Part shown: positions 35,961 to 44,369 of the stretch, piece after piece
Position numbering within the stretch: position 1 is the first letter of the stretch
Layout of the letters: each line of letters starts with the position of its first letter
Assembly: GCF_000447295.1 (NCBI RefSeq)
Contig: NZ_KE650771.1
Coordinates: forward strand, 6,127,622 to 6,191,621
Direction of reading: 5' to 3'
From: Fischerella sp. PCC 9431
GTDB lineage: Bacteria > Cyanobacteriota > Cyanobacteriia > Cyanobacteriales > Nostocaceae
Length of the DNA: 64,000 bases
The notes under the pieces: model-generated
The model's input: only the letters and a program-made list of their open reading frames with translations
Told to the model about the DNA's origin: nothing
The model's database searches: none
Position numbers and translations under genes: made by a program

Positions 35961-36215
35961 ATTAAGATAGATACTCCTATTAGCGATGTTTTACAGCAGG
36001 TAGAAAGAGTGGCAAATAATTTACTTAACGATGAACCTGTACGCAAAACAAAGCTACTTTTTGGTTTGCAATTAGAAGAACTGCTAAATGAAGTCAGCAC
36101 ACTGTATCAAGATGAAGCTCGTTTAGTAGAAACCATGAATGCACTCTATGGACAAACCAAAGCCTATGCTGAATCCTTTGGAGCATTGAAAAAGAAAGGT
36201 AAAAATAATTCGTAA
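35961..36215 (+). pseudogene. Unknown 473-residue gene, 3' part after the insertion
   Basis: 85 codons from ATT to TAA, in frame with the 5' part at 32972-34138. It begins IKIDTPISDVLQQVERVANN and ends in a basic tail (KKKGKNNS); predicted helical. A GTG at 36009 might allow re-initiation of a 68-residue fragment, but no strong ribosome-binding site is seen. Confidence 0.8.
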
Positions 36216-36248
36216 CTTATCTGTTTGTTTGCTCTAGGAAATTAAATT

Positions 36249-36339
36249 GTAGGGTGTGTTATCGCTTTAGCGTAACGCACCGTCAACACCATCAAATCAA
36301 GGTGCGTTAGCCTATGGCATATGGCATAACACACCCTAC
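36249..36339. repeat. Nested inverted repeat (gtagggtgtgtta)
   Basis: gtagggtgtgtta pairs with taacacaccctac (36327-36339); inside, taacgcacc pairs with ggtgcgtta. A truncated relative (ggtgcgttagcctgcggcat) lies at about 28993-29028. It occupies the gap where csc2 would be expected upstream of csc1. Confidence 0.8.
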
Positions 36340-36366
36340 TTTTTTCAAATACTTCTACAAAAACAA

Positions 36367-37158
36367 ATGGCACTATATCATTGCACGTTGACGCTACATG
36401 ATAATATTTTCTTTGCTACGCGGGAGATGGGGATTCTTTATGAAACAGAAAAATATTTACATAATTGGGGACTAAGCTTTGCACTTTTTGCAATTCATTA
36501 CATTCCCCAACCATATCGACTCCAAGGAGAACTGGCACAAAAACCAACATATTTAGATGCAAGTGCTGAACAAAATCTTCTCCATCTAAATCAAGCGGGA
36601 ATTTATGTATTTCCTGCTCAACCTATCAATTGGTCATATCAAATTAATACCTTTAAAGCTGCTCAAGTTGGCTATTATGGCAAATCAAAACAGTTTGGCG
36701 ATAAAGGTGCAGATAAAAATTATCCAATTAATTACGGACGAGCTAAAGAAATAGCTGTTGGGAGTGTATATCGTACCTATATTATTGCTCCTGAAACTAT
36801 CAAAATACCGCGTTGGATACGCTTGGGTAAATGGGCTGCAAAAATCAAAGTTGAAGTTGTAAAAATTCCAGATCAAGTTATGCATACTAAAACTGGTGAT
36901 TATACCTGTTTGCATCCTTTAAATCCGTTAGATTTGCCAAGTGATACTCGAATATTACTTTATAACCGGGTTGTTATGCCTCCTGTTAGTTTAGTCAGTC
37001 AGGCACAGTTATGCAGTGAATATATAGCAACTAAAAAAGATGATTGGCAAGCTTTTAAATCAACTTTAACTGCACAACAATATCAACAGCTACCAGAAGA
37101 AATTTATTTACCTACAAGAGTATTTTATGGAGCAGGAAATGTTACCGCAACAGCATAA
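36367..37158 (+). CDS. csc1: Csc1, Cas5-group backbone protein of CRISPR type I-D
   Basis: 263 residues, ATG start. Csc1 caps the 5' handle of crRNA in the type I-D Cascade. The N-terminus (ALYHCTLTLHDNIFFATREMGILYETEKYLHNWGLSFA) and the mid-region (GRAKEIAVGSVYRTYIIAPE, then IRLGKWAAKIKVEVVKIPDQ) match my memory of cyanobacterial Csc1. In a complete locus cas3, cas10d (csc3) and csc2 precede it; here the preceding DNA is a repeat and the broken CHAT-operon gene. The 3' end overlaps cas6 by 32 bases. Confidence 0.88.
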   Translation: MALYHCTLTLHDNIFFATREMGILYETEKYLHNWGLSFALFAIHYIPQPYRLQGELAQKPTYLDASAEQNLLHLNQAGIYVFPAQPINWSYQINTFKAAQVGYYGKSKQFGDKGADKNYPINYGRAKEIAVGSVYRTYIIAPETIKIPRWIRLGKWAAKIKVEVVKIPDQVMHTKTGDYTCLHPLNPLDLPSDTRILLYNRVVMPPVSLVSQAQLCSEYIATKKDDWQAFKSTLTAQQYQQLPEEIYLPTRVFYGAGNVTATA

Positions 37159-38011
37159 ATCTTCCACATTGCATTCAATCGTTGTTGAACTTGCAACTGC
37201 GGATGTGGGAGACATACCACCTACTTTATCTCGTGCATTGCACGCACTAGTACTTAAATGGTTTGCAGCAACCAGCCCATCTGTTGCTGAAACTATCCAT
37301 GCTAGTCAAAATTCACCATTAACAATTTCAGGTTTATTGGGAAACCGCCGCCCGAATGGAGTGCGTGTAGGAGATTATTTTTATTTCCGAATTGGGTTAT
37401 TAGATGGTAGTTTAGTGGAACCTTTAATGCGTGGGTTTGAACAGTCAGAATCTCAATCTATAGTACTAGGTGATTTTCCATTTGTATTACGAAATATCTA
37501 TGCATTGCCAGGAACACATCAATTAGCAGGTGCAGCTGATTATGGGTTACTGTCACACCCGACGCAAGTTTTGACAGATATTGAAATGCATTTCCTCTCT
37601 CCTACTAGCTTCAAGCAAAGTCAAGGAGTACAAACTTTTCCATTACCCGAATTAGTGTTTAACTCGCTGCATCGACGATGGAATATTTTTGCACCAGAAC
37701 AATATCGTCTCCCAGATTGCGAATGGAATGCTTTAGTTATAGCCTACGACCTCAAAACCTATGCACTCAAAATGGAAGGTGGTACAGAAGTTGGGGCGCA
37801 GGGTTGGGTGCGCTACCGATTTGGTAGTCCGGAAATGGCTTGGATTGCCACTATTTTGGCAAATTTTGCTTTCTTTGCTGGGGTAGGGCGTAAAACTGCA
37901 ATGGGGATGGGACAGACACAACTCGCTATGGGGACAAGTGTATTACTAAAGCCGCCCACGCCCAAATCAAAGCGCTCTAAAGTCTCTAAACCCTCACAAG
38001 TTCGTAATTAA
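37127..38011 (+). CDS. cas6: Cas6, crRNA-processing endoribonuclease
   Basis: 294 residues, ATG start inside csc1; the next ATG at 37139 would also overlap. Cas6 cuts the repeat 8 bases from its 3' end to make the ATTGAAAC handle. The RAMP fold is seen in the N-terminal HSIVVELATADVGDIPPTLSRALHALVLKW and the C-terminal glycine-rich loop FFAGVGRKTAMGMGQTQLA at about residues 245-263, with GWVRYRF before it. It ends 23 bases before cas4. Intact in length. Confidence 0.9.
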   Translation: MEQEMLPQQHKSSTLHSIVVELATADVGDIPPTLSRALHALVLKWFAATSPSVAETIHASQNSPLTISGLLGNRRPNGVRVGDYFYFRIGLLDGSLVEPLMRGFEQSESQSIVLGDFPFVLRNIYALPGTHQLAGAADYGLLSHPTQVLTDIEMHFLSPTSFKQSQGVQTFPLPELVFNSLHRRWNIFAPEQYRLPDCEWNALVIAYDLKTYALKMEGGTEVGAQGWVRYRFGSPEMAWIATILANFAFFAGVGRKTAMGMGQTQLAMGTSVLLKPPTPKSKRSKVSKPSQVRN

Positions 38012-38034
38012 AGATTTGTATTTTATAGCAGACT

Positions 38035-38619
38035 ATGAATGAACAATACTATTTGCCCCTAGCTTATCTCAACGCTTGGGAATATTGCCCTCGTCGTTTC
38101 TTTCTGGAATACGAGCTTGGGGAAAATGCAGACAATGAACACATGATCATTGGTCGTCATCTGCACCGTAATGTTGATGACGAAGGCAAGAATGTTGAAG
38201 GTGATAAAGTAGTTTACCGACATCAATGGGTATGGAGCGATCGCCTCCTCATCAACGGCATTATCGATGCAGTAGAAGAAAAAGATCACCAGCTCGTTCC
38301 TGTGGAATTTAAAAAGGGACGGATGGCAAACCACAAGAGCGATCATTTTCAGTTGTGTGGTGCGGCTTTATGCCTAGAAGAACGCACAGGAGGCTCTATT
38401 GCTTACGGCGAAATTTTTTACTACGCCAACCGCCGCCGTGAACGGGTAGATTTTACATCTGCATTGCGACAAACTACAGAACAAGCAATTTCAGCAGCCC
38501 GCGCTGCCATAGGTAGTATCATGCCTTCACCAATAGACCATCCGAAAAAGTGCCAAGATTGCAGCTTACAGAAAATTTGCTTGCCAAAAGAAATCAAAAA
38601 ATTACGTCTTGAGGTTTAA
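38035..38619 (+). CDS. cas4: Cas4, RecB-like exonuclease
   Basis: 194 residues, ATG start. Cas4 trims prespacers and helps Cas1-Cas2 choose PAM-proximal ends. The Fe-S cluster Cys lie in YCPRRFFLEYE (N-terminus) and CQDCSLQKICL (three at the C-terminus). The nuclease core shows Asp in INGIIDAVEE and the E-x-K pair in VPVEFKKG, then QLCGAALCLEE. It appears intact. It is directly followed by the cas1 remnant, whose start overlaps the spacer by no more than a base, so the two were co-translated. Confidence 0.93.
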   Translation: MNEQYYLPLAYLNAWEYCPRRFFLEYELGENADNEHMIIGRHLHRNVDDEGKNVEGDKVVYRHQWVWSDRLLINGIIDAVEEKDHQLVPVEFKKGRMANHKSDHFQLCGAALCLEERTGGSIAYGEIFYYANRRRERVDFTSALRQTTEQAISAARAAIGSIMPSPIDHPKKCQDCSLQKICLPKEIKKLRLEV

Positions 38620-39256
38620 ATGATGTCTATTCTTTACGTAACTCAACCTGATGCAATACTTAGTAAAGCAGCTGAAGCTTTTAAAGTGGCTTTAAAACAA
38701 GAAGATGGTGGTTGGGAGAAAAAATCAGTTCCCGCTCAAACTGTCGAACAAGTTGTATTGATGGGAAATCCGCAGATCACTGGTGATGCTCTAGTCTATT
38801 AACGGCAGAAATCGTCGTCCTCCAACAGATGCAATTAATGCGTTACTGGGATTTGCTTATGGTCTTTTGCAAGTACAAGTAACTGCTGCTGTCCACATGG
38901 CTGGTTTAGACCCTTACGTTGGTTATCTACACGAAGCCACCAGAGGACAACCTGCAATGGTTCTCGATTTAATGGAAGAATTTCGTCCTCTCGTTGCTGA
39001 TAACTTAATACTTTCGGTCATCAGCCATAAAGAAATTAAGCCCAACGATTTTACTGATCATCTGGGTGCATATCGACTTTCGGAATCTGGACGTAAACAG
39101 TTTTTACAAGCATGGGAGCGAAAAATGAATGATGAGTTTAAGCATCCCACCTTTGGCTATCGTTGTAGCTATCGTCGTGCGATCGAATTACAGGCACGTT
39201 TATTGAGCCGACATTTACAAGAGGGGGTTCCCTATAAAGCCCTGACACCGCGATGA
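38620..39256 (+). pseudogene. cas1: cas1, internally deleted and frameshifted
   Basis: The first 60 codons (SILYVTQPDAILSKAAEAFK to QITGDALVY) match the Cas1 N-terminal beta domain and end at TAA (38800). The frame then shifts, and from 38798 the C-terminal part runs on: INGRNRRPPTDAINALLGFAYG, YLHEATRGQPAMVLDLMEEFRP, then FKHPTFGYRCSYRRAIELQA to 39256. About 120 residues between GDALVY and NRRPP that intact type I-D Cas1 has are missing, including the region carrying one of the catalytic acids. The remaining His and Asp motifs are present. Loss of the middle and the frame makes integrase activity very unlikely. Confidence 0.9.
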
Positions 39257-39546
39257 CTACTTTGTTCTACCTCATAATTTATGATTTGCCTGATAATAAG
39301 AAGGCGAATAAGCGGCGAACAAAACTCCATAAAATGCTCTCTGGCTATGGAACTTGGACTCAGTATAGTGTGTTTGAATGTTTTTTAAATGCTGTACAGT
39401 TTGCTAAATTGAAGGTGCAAGTTGAAACCTTGATTAAACCATCTGAAGATTCAGTTCGTATTTATGTTTTGGATGCTGGAGCAGTACGTAAGACTATTAC
39501 CTATGGTTCTGAGCAACCACGACAGCAAGAGACGATAATACTATGA
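39253..39546 (+). CDS. cas2: Cas2 endoribonuclease/adaptor
   Basis: 97 residues; ATG overlaps the cas1 stop (atga). Cas2 bridges two Cas1 dimers during spacer integration. The ferredoxin-like fold begins FYLIIYDLPDNKKANKRRTK with the conserved Asp at about residue 11, then LHKMLSGYGTWTQYSVFEC and RIYVLDAGAVRKTITYGS. It appears intact although its partner Cas1 is broken. Confidence 0.93.
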   Translation: MTTLFYLIIYDLPDNKKANKRRTKLHKMLSGYGTWTQYSVFECFLNAVQFAKLKVQVETLIKPSEDSVRIYVLDAGAVRKTITYGSEQPRQQETIIL

Positions 39547-39761
39547 TGCTAATATAATATTAAGTGAACTTTTGGCAGGGCAAAGCACAGGCAAAAACCC
39601 CCTACCTCCCGCCAAATCGCCAGAACCTTGACAATTCAATAGTTTCAGCAGTTTAAGTATGAACATAGAGCCTAGTCATAAACGCCGGAAACGGACTTTT
39701 AAAGTAGACCTGCCAAAAGTGGAATTGAGAATGGCTCTGTGATTAACTTCTGGCTGGCGGA

Positions 39762-40088
39762 CTTTCAAATAAATGAAACCCGTTCGCGGGATTGAAACAA
39801 TTATCAGTTGTAAGACGTTTTAACAATACGATCTTTCAAATAAATGAAACCCGTTCGCGGGATTGAAACTATTGAATTTGCTGGTAAGAATAGATGGGAG
39901 TATCTTTCAAATAAATGAAACCCGTTCGCGGGATTGAAACTCTTCTAAATCTCCTAATGCTATTTGACTACTACGACTTTCAAATAAATGAAACCCATTC
40001 GCGGGATTGAAACTTCTGACAATGTTGTCGGAACTACTCAAGCGCTACGGGCTTTCAAATAAATGAAACCCGTTCGCGGAATTGAAAC
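39762..40088 (+). CRISPR. CRISPR array, 5 repeats and 4 spacers (type I-D associated)
   Basis: 37-base repeats start at 39762, 39833, 39904, 39977 and 40052. They begin ctttcaaataaatgaaaccc, contain a cccg-ttcg-cggg hairpin and end attgaaac, the expected 8-base handle. Spacers are 34, 34, 36 and 38 bases. Repeat 4 has one change (cccattcgcggg) and repeat 5 another (gcggaattgaaac), so the far end is the old end and the leader is the 215 bases between cas2 and the first repeat. Transcription is on the plus strand. The array is very short for a cyanobacterium and fits an adaptation-dead locus. Confidence 0.97.
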
Positions 40089-40992
40089 TTGCTAAAGGAT
40101 TTAAAACCTTGGGAGCTACCATTCGTGACAGATTAAAATAGTGACTCATTTGTCAATACGTCATATGGTATAAAAATGTCCGAAAAATCGTGAGAGAAAA
40201 CATCATTTTTGGGTTAGCGATGCCAAAGGCAAGCCGCTCTGCGTCTACGCATGATATTTAAACGCACCATTCTTTTTTGCTCTCAAAACCCAGTACAAAG
40301 ACAAGCTTGATACCTCATTCTCACTCATTTTTCAGCATAATTTTTAATTGACAAAATGATATCGTCTTAATCTATCACGAATGGTATAGGGCGATCGCGT
40401 AGCGGCTCATGAAAGAGCATCACTCTTTGAAAATCGCCTCAGAAAAATTTGAGTATCTGCTTTTTTCTTGTACAAGGGCGATCGCGCTTTGTTTTAGTAC
40501 AATTGTACTGTAAATGGTGAAGTTGCCCTAGTCAAAACACTGATGTTGGATGCTTCCTTATTTTTGCTGGAAGCATCTTTTTGTTTACAGGCAATTTTAA
40601 TTGTAAAAGAGCTGTTTTTTTAAGATACTTGCCTTGGCTCGTAGCGGAACTTCTACTATGAGATATCGTGGGGATTTTTCCGAAAAATTTTTGTCTTTCC
40701 AACAATCTGCAAACTCTGCTATCAGGTAGAGTCATGAGTTTTAAACACAATTTTTTTTAACCTGAAAGCTAACTGAACAAAACTTTTATAACCAAATTAC
40801 CAGATTGTAAGCGCATTTGTCTTAAGGCTAAATTTTATGACAAAATTGATATAAATTGCTGCACAAATATATCCTAATCAATAGGGTTGATGATAATTAC
40901 TACTACATTTTCATCTGTAAATAATCCTTCTGATCATCCGATTCAATGGGTTTGAAGACATAAATAGAAGAATAATTTATCAGCGAGGAGTT
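40089..40992. other. Intergenic region after the CRISPR array
   Basis: 904 bases with no convincing gene. HIP1-type gcgatcgc sites occur near 40392 and 40480, and a strong terminator lies at 40549-40582. The rest is AT-rich and unassigned. Confidence 0.6.
40549..40582 (+). terminator. Rho-independent terminator hairpin
   Basis: gatgcttcc and ggaagcatc form a perfect 9-bp stem around ttatttttgct, followed by tttttgttt. No gene lies just upstream on the plus strand, so it may end a long non-coding or array transcript. Confidence 0.8.
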
Positions 40993-41235
40993 ATGGATAA
41001 CATCAAAGAAATTATCTTAGAAAACCTGCGTTATAGTGAGAAAACTGCTGGAGAATTAAAGGATGTGTCTGATTGTAGTTACAGCATCCTTGATCAAGCC
41101 TTACAAACGCTTATTGATACAGAAGAGATTGAGCCAGGATGGAGTAATGACGATTTCCCTGTGAGAATTTACAAACTCAAGCGCCAAAAAGAATTTGTCC
41201 CCTTTTGGAGAAAGGAGCAAGTTATTAACAAATAG
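40993..41235 (+). CDS. Small protein, winged-helix-like
   Basis: 80 residues, ATG start; gaggag lies at a good distance upstream (cgaggagttATG). Not assigned to a family. The pattern IKEIILENLRYSEKTAGELK, YSILDQALQTLIDTEEIEPG, then VRIYKLK reads as two helices, a recognition helix and a wing, as in small winged-helix DNA-binding proteins. It starts a run of three small same-strand genes separated by gaps of 90-170 bases. Confidence 0.65.
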   Translation: MDNIKEIILENLRYSEKTAGELKDVSDCSYSILDQALQTLIDTEEIEPGWSNDDFPVRIYKLKRQKEFVPFWRKEQVINK

Positions 41236-41402
41236 GTGGCAATTATAGATAAATCTGGGCTTTAGAGCTTTAAATTCATATAAATTCAGGAAAGGTCTTA
41301 CCTCTGATTACAAACTCTTAACTTCCAGGATGCTGCTCACCTATTAATGCAGTTCATTACTTTACTAGCCAAAGTTAAATCGGATCAAACCCCCAAATAA
41401 TT

Positions 41403-41597
41403 ATGATTGAACTAAATCAAATACAACTTCAAAAAAATTTAAATAATGTTAACTACCCACTCAGCAAACACGACTTAATTAAGTATGCTGAAGAAAAAGG
41501 TATTGATGAGAAAATTCTCCGAGCTTTAAAGAGGTTGCCTTCAAAACAGTATGAAACATTTGATGATATAAGCCATTCTCTAGGCACAAGTGAATAA
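41403..41597 (+). CDS. DUF2795 domain protein
   Basis: 64 residues, ATG start. The motif LQKNLNNVNYPLSKHDLIKYAEEKGIDEKILRALKRLPSKQYETFDDI is the whole of DUF2795, a small helical domain of unknown function common in bacteria and often implicated in stress or found next to ChaB-like proteins. Length is normal for a single-domain member. No partner gene is recognised. Confidence 0.8.
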   Translation: MIELNQIQLQKNLNNVNYPLSKHDLIKYAEEKGIDEKILRALKRLPSKQYETFDDISHSLGTSE

Positions 41598-41686
41598 CTA
41601 CTTGAAAAGGCAAATTTAACTTACAAAAAGCTGATGGGTAGGGGGACTCCTTAATAGCAATTGCTCATTCCCACCAGACAAGACCC

Positions 41687-42118
41687 ATGACAGATGAACT
41701 ACATGAAATCCTCATTGATGTTATTCAGCGCTGGCTAGAACAAGATAGTGATCCACCAAGCTGCCGACTATTAACCCGCACTGTTTTTGTCACCGAGTTG
41801 GTCAGGCTAAAAAGCATCCTCAAACAAGAACAAACGACTTATCAAAATGCTAGCTTTCAAGCAGGCAATCGCTGGCAGCAATCGCTCCAACTTCGGGCAA
41901 GTCATAGTGAAGAATTAGTCAGCGTACCATTCCTCGCACAAATTAAGATCAAGTACGGTCTAGAACGCCTAAAAAGGCTAATTGATAGTGATGCTTTAGC
42001 AATTTATGTCAACTGGTGTAACCAGCGTGGATGGACAGATTTATTTGTGTATGAAGGGCGTTTCTGGGCCTTTCCTCCTTGCGCCGTACTGCCGCTCCCA
42101 ATCTTTGAGGCTCCTTAG
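41687..42118 (+). CDS. Hypothetical protein
   Basis: 143 residues, ATG start. Not recognised. It is mostly helical in the first 110 residues (LHEILIDVIQRWLEQDSDPP, CRLLTRTVFVTELVRLKSIL, FLAQIKIKYGLERLKRLIDS), then WCNQRGWTDLFVYEGRFWAFPP and a hydrophobic proline-rich end. The Trp-rich tail suggests a beta element. The stop is followed at once by ggaattgaaac, which resembles the CRISPR repeat end (see rejected items). Confidence 0.6.
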   Translation: MTDELHEILIDVIQRWLEQDSDPPSCRLLTRTVFVTELVRLKSILKQEQTTYQNASFQAGNRWQQSLQLRASHSEELVSVPFLAQIKIKYGLERLKRLIDSDALAIYVNWCNQRGWTDLFVYEGRFWAFPPCAVLPLPIFEAP

Positions 42119-42313
42119 CCGGAATTGAAACAGATTACTGACGATGATGGCGTACCTGACCACCGTGTTCTAGCCGTCCATCACAGCTTTGTAATGCGAT
42201 CGCACTCCTGGGTATCTTTAATTATTGGGCTATTGTGGGGCGATCGCATTACCATTAAAAGTTAATAATGATTTTGACTTGAAAAAATATTTAGGCTTAT
42301 TCGTCATTGTAGA

Positions 42314-43246
42314 TCATGAAGTAAATTCCAACGCTGCTCGCTCCCAATTTCCACTATTCGCAGCTGCATCATAGGTACTCTGCAAAAAGGTAAGGAGTAC
42401 TGCATCTGGATCATCAGCTTGCCGCACTGCTTCATAGGGCAAAATGAACTCTTGCATATCAAAACTATAAAATGCTTCCTTTGGCTGGATAGGGTAGTCT
42501 TTAAATCCCTCCGGTTGAGGGTAGGCATAGGAGTAAAAAACAGGTTCTACCGCCCCACCACCAGGCCAAAACCCACAACTGCTCACTTCATGGGAGTAAG
42601 CCTCTCTTGTCACCCAATCCGCCATGTTGGGAACTCCACCTGGATGTTCTGGAGCGCGACGCCCAGAAAAGCGGGTAACAGCCAAGTCAAAGCTGCCCCA
42701 AAAAAAGTGTACAGGGCTGGATTTACCAATAAAACGTGAGCGAAATATTTTCATCACCCGATCTGCTTGCACCAGAATCCGCCAAAACCTCTGAGCGTAC
42801 TGAGGATCGTAAGCTGCATGTACATAATCTTGCTCAAAGGGAATTGGCTGGTCTACTTCTTGTGGCATTGTCCAAATCCGAACGGGGATGTCAATTGCGC
42901 TCAGTGTACCCATAACATCCTGGTAGAAGTCAGCTACAGAGCGGGGAGCAAGCGCGATTGTTCGCCTTATGCCGTCGCTAGTCTCGATTTGTAACTGATC
43001 CTCCAGAAAATCAAAGCTAATCTCTAAGGTGCGTGTTTCGTAAGGAATTGAAGAAGTTGTTAGTCCGCGTGGGGTTACATACAAGGTAGAGTGCCACCAG
43101 TGGTTAATTTTGGGAGCCATCGCCAGACGAATTTTACCAATGATTTGAGTCCACAGATGCAGCGTTGCATATGTATCTTGCCATGCTGCAACAGGCAGAC
43201 TGGGCCAAATGGTATCAGTGAGTGTGCCATGAACAGGTTCTACCAT
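42314..43246 (-). CDS. DUF5996 family protein
   Basis: About 310 residues. The ATG at 43246 is preferred because ggagg sits 8 bases upstream; a second ATG 15 bases earlier is not preceded by a site. The sequence matches DUF5996: WPSLPVAAWQDTYATLHLWTQIIGKIRLA, INHWWHSTLYVTPRGLTTS, FDFLEDQLQIETSDG, VHFFWGSFDLAVTRFSGRRAP and HEVSSCGFWPGGGAVEPVFYSYAYP. The conserved Trp/His pattern suggests a beta-rich ligand-binding protein, but no function is established. Monocistronic. Confidence 0.82.
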   Translation of the reverse strand: MVEPVHGTLTDTIWPSLPVAAWQDTYATLHLWTQIIGKIRLAMAPKINHWWHSTLYVTPRGLTTSSIPYETRTLEISFDFLEDQLQIETSDGIRRTIALAPRSVADFYQDVMGTLSAIDIPVRIWTMPQEVDQPIPFEQDYVHAAYDPQYAQRFWRILVQADRVMKIFRSRFIGKSSPVHFFWGSFDLAVTRFSGRRAPEHPGGVPNMADWVTREAYSHEVSSCGFWPGGGAVEPVFYSYAYPQPEGFKDYPIQPKEAFYSFDMQEFILPYEAVRQADDPDAVLLTFLQSTYDAAANSGNWERAALEFTS

Positions 43247-43670
43247 AACGCAAACCTCCATGCAGTGATGCTGGTAAGTAAGAATACTAAACTGAAATTA
43301 TTATACTGAGTAGACTAGACGAGTTGACCGACGCGATCGCTTATCTATTAAACCAGATACGGTAGCCGAAGTTGTCTTTTTAATTGATTAATTTTGCTTA
43401 CTCATCCAATTCCCAACCGCAGATACTCAACTTTGGCTCTAGAGAAAGAAGCTTTTTAGGTTAAGCTAAAACCTGCTTTTTTGGTTTTCGATGCAAGTGT
43501 GATCGCTTCAAACAACCTCTTAGAGAAAAAATTAAGGATGCGATCGCCCTCACCTGATTCTTGAGACAAAAGTAAGAATCACCCACTAGAAGCAACCCTA
43601 CAATGTGCATTTTTAGAAGAGCCAAAGTTAAAGAATCAAATCAATTGATGTCAACACAGTAATCATAATC
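43247..43670. other. Intergenic region, nothing recognised
   Basis: 424 bases between divergent genes, with several gcgatcgc-type sites and no ORF or clear structure. Confidence 0.5.
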
Positions 43671-44009
43671 ATGGATGAAATTGTTAGAAAATTAGCAGGT
43701 GTTGGATTACCAGCCGTTGTACTTCTCATCACAATGGCATCAACTGGTTTAGCTGGTGCTGCTGCAATTACTGCCGCATTAGCTATGTTGGGGCCAGGCG
43801 GAATGGTTGGTGGTGTTGTATTACTTGGAATAATAGGATTAGCATCAGATGCACTAACCAAATATGGATTGACAGCATTACTTACGGGAATTTATGAAGA
43901 AAGAAGGAGAAGAGGTGAATCATTACAAAGCCTATGTAGAGAAATTAATAGTTTACCAATTACTAAAGAATTGAAGTTAATTATTAAAGAACATATCGGT
44001 TGTATTTAA
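43671..44009 (+). CDS. Small Gly/Ala-rich hydrophobic protein
   Basis: 112 residues, ATG start. Not recognised. A short charged start (MDEIVRKLAG) leads into two long glycine/alanine-rich hydrophobic stretches (GLPAVVLLITMASTGLAGAA and GGMVGGVVLLGIIGLASDAL), with repeated small residues as in glycine-zipper membrane helices. A charged amphipathic tail follows (YEERRRRGESLQSLCREINS, then PITKELKLIIKE). Such a layout suits a membrane-inserting or pore-forming effector, or a carrier for one, but nothing adjacent proves this. Confidence 0.6.
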   Translation: MDEIVRKLAGVGLPAVVLLITMASTGLAGAAAITAALAMLGPGGMVGGVVLLGIIGLASDALTKYGLTALLTGIYEERRRRGESLQSLCREINSLPITKELKLIIKEHIGCI

Positions 44010-44087
44010 ATTTATTGCGATTGCTCTTCCTATAAGTTATCAACAACTGCGATCGCCCCACCTAATTAAGCTAGGAAATTTACAAAA

Positions 44088-44345
44088 ATGACCGACTGGC
44101 TATTTCAAGGCAACCCTAAGTATTATCGCATCATTAAAGGCATCCGTGACTTTGAGCAGATGCCTTGGCTAGCAACGCGCTGTGCAAAAGACATATGGTT
44201 GCTGGTGATGGGGTGCTGATTTGGAAATCTAGGGATAAGGCAGGGATATATGCGATCGCAGAAATTATTGAGTCCCCCAAGATTATCAACAACCCCCCTG
44301 ATATTGGCTACTGGATTGACACCAGCCGTATTGGTACTAAACCCT
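44088..44345 (+). pseudogene. EVE domain protein, frameshifted and truncated
   Basis: Frame one reads MTDWLFQGNPKYYRIIKGIR and on to MPWLATRCAKD, the start of an EVE (PUA-like) domain. A single-base-type shift near 44200 moves the match to another frame: VAGDGVLIWKSRDKAGIYAI, then PPDIGYWIDTSRIGTKP. After GTKP the homology stops at about 44345, some 60 residues short of a full domain, where the 3' end of the opposite carbonic anhydrase gene begins. EVE domains bind modified nucleobases and often accompany restriction systems. Confidence 0.75.
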
Positions 44346-44369
44346 GCGCCAATCCCATATCCTATGCTC

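Noticed and set aside
38867-39256. The 129-codon ORF as a complete small Cas1
   Set aside because: Homology continues upstream in the same frame to 38798 and then breaks; it is the tail of the damaged cas1, not a natural short form.
42121-42131. ggaattgaaac directly after the ORF ending at 42118, like the end of CRISPR repeat 5
   Set aside because: Only 11 bases match, the preceding repeat bases and hairpin are absent, and no second copy follows; chance is sufficient.
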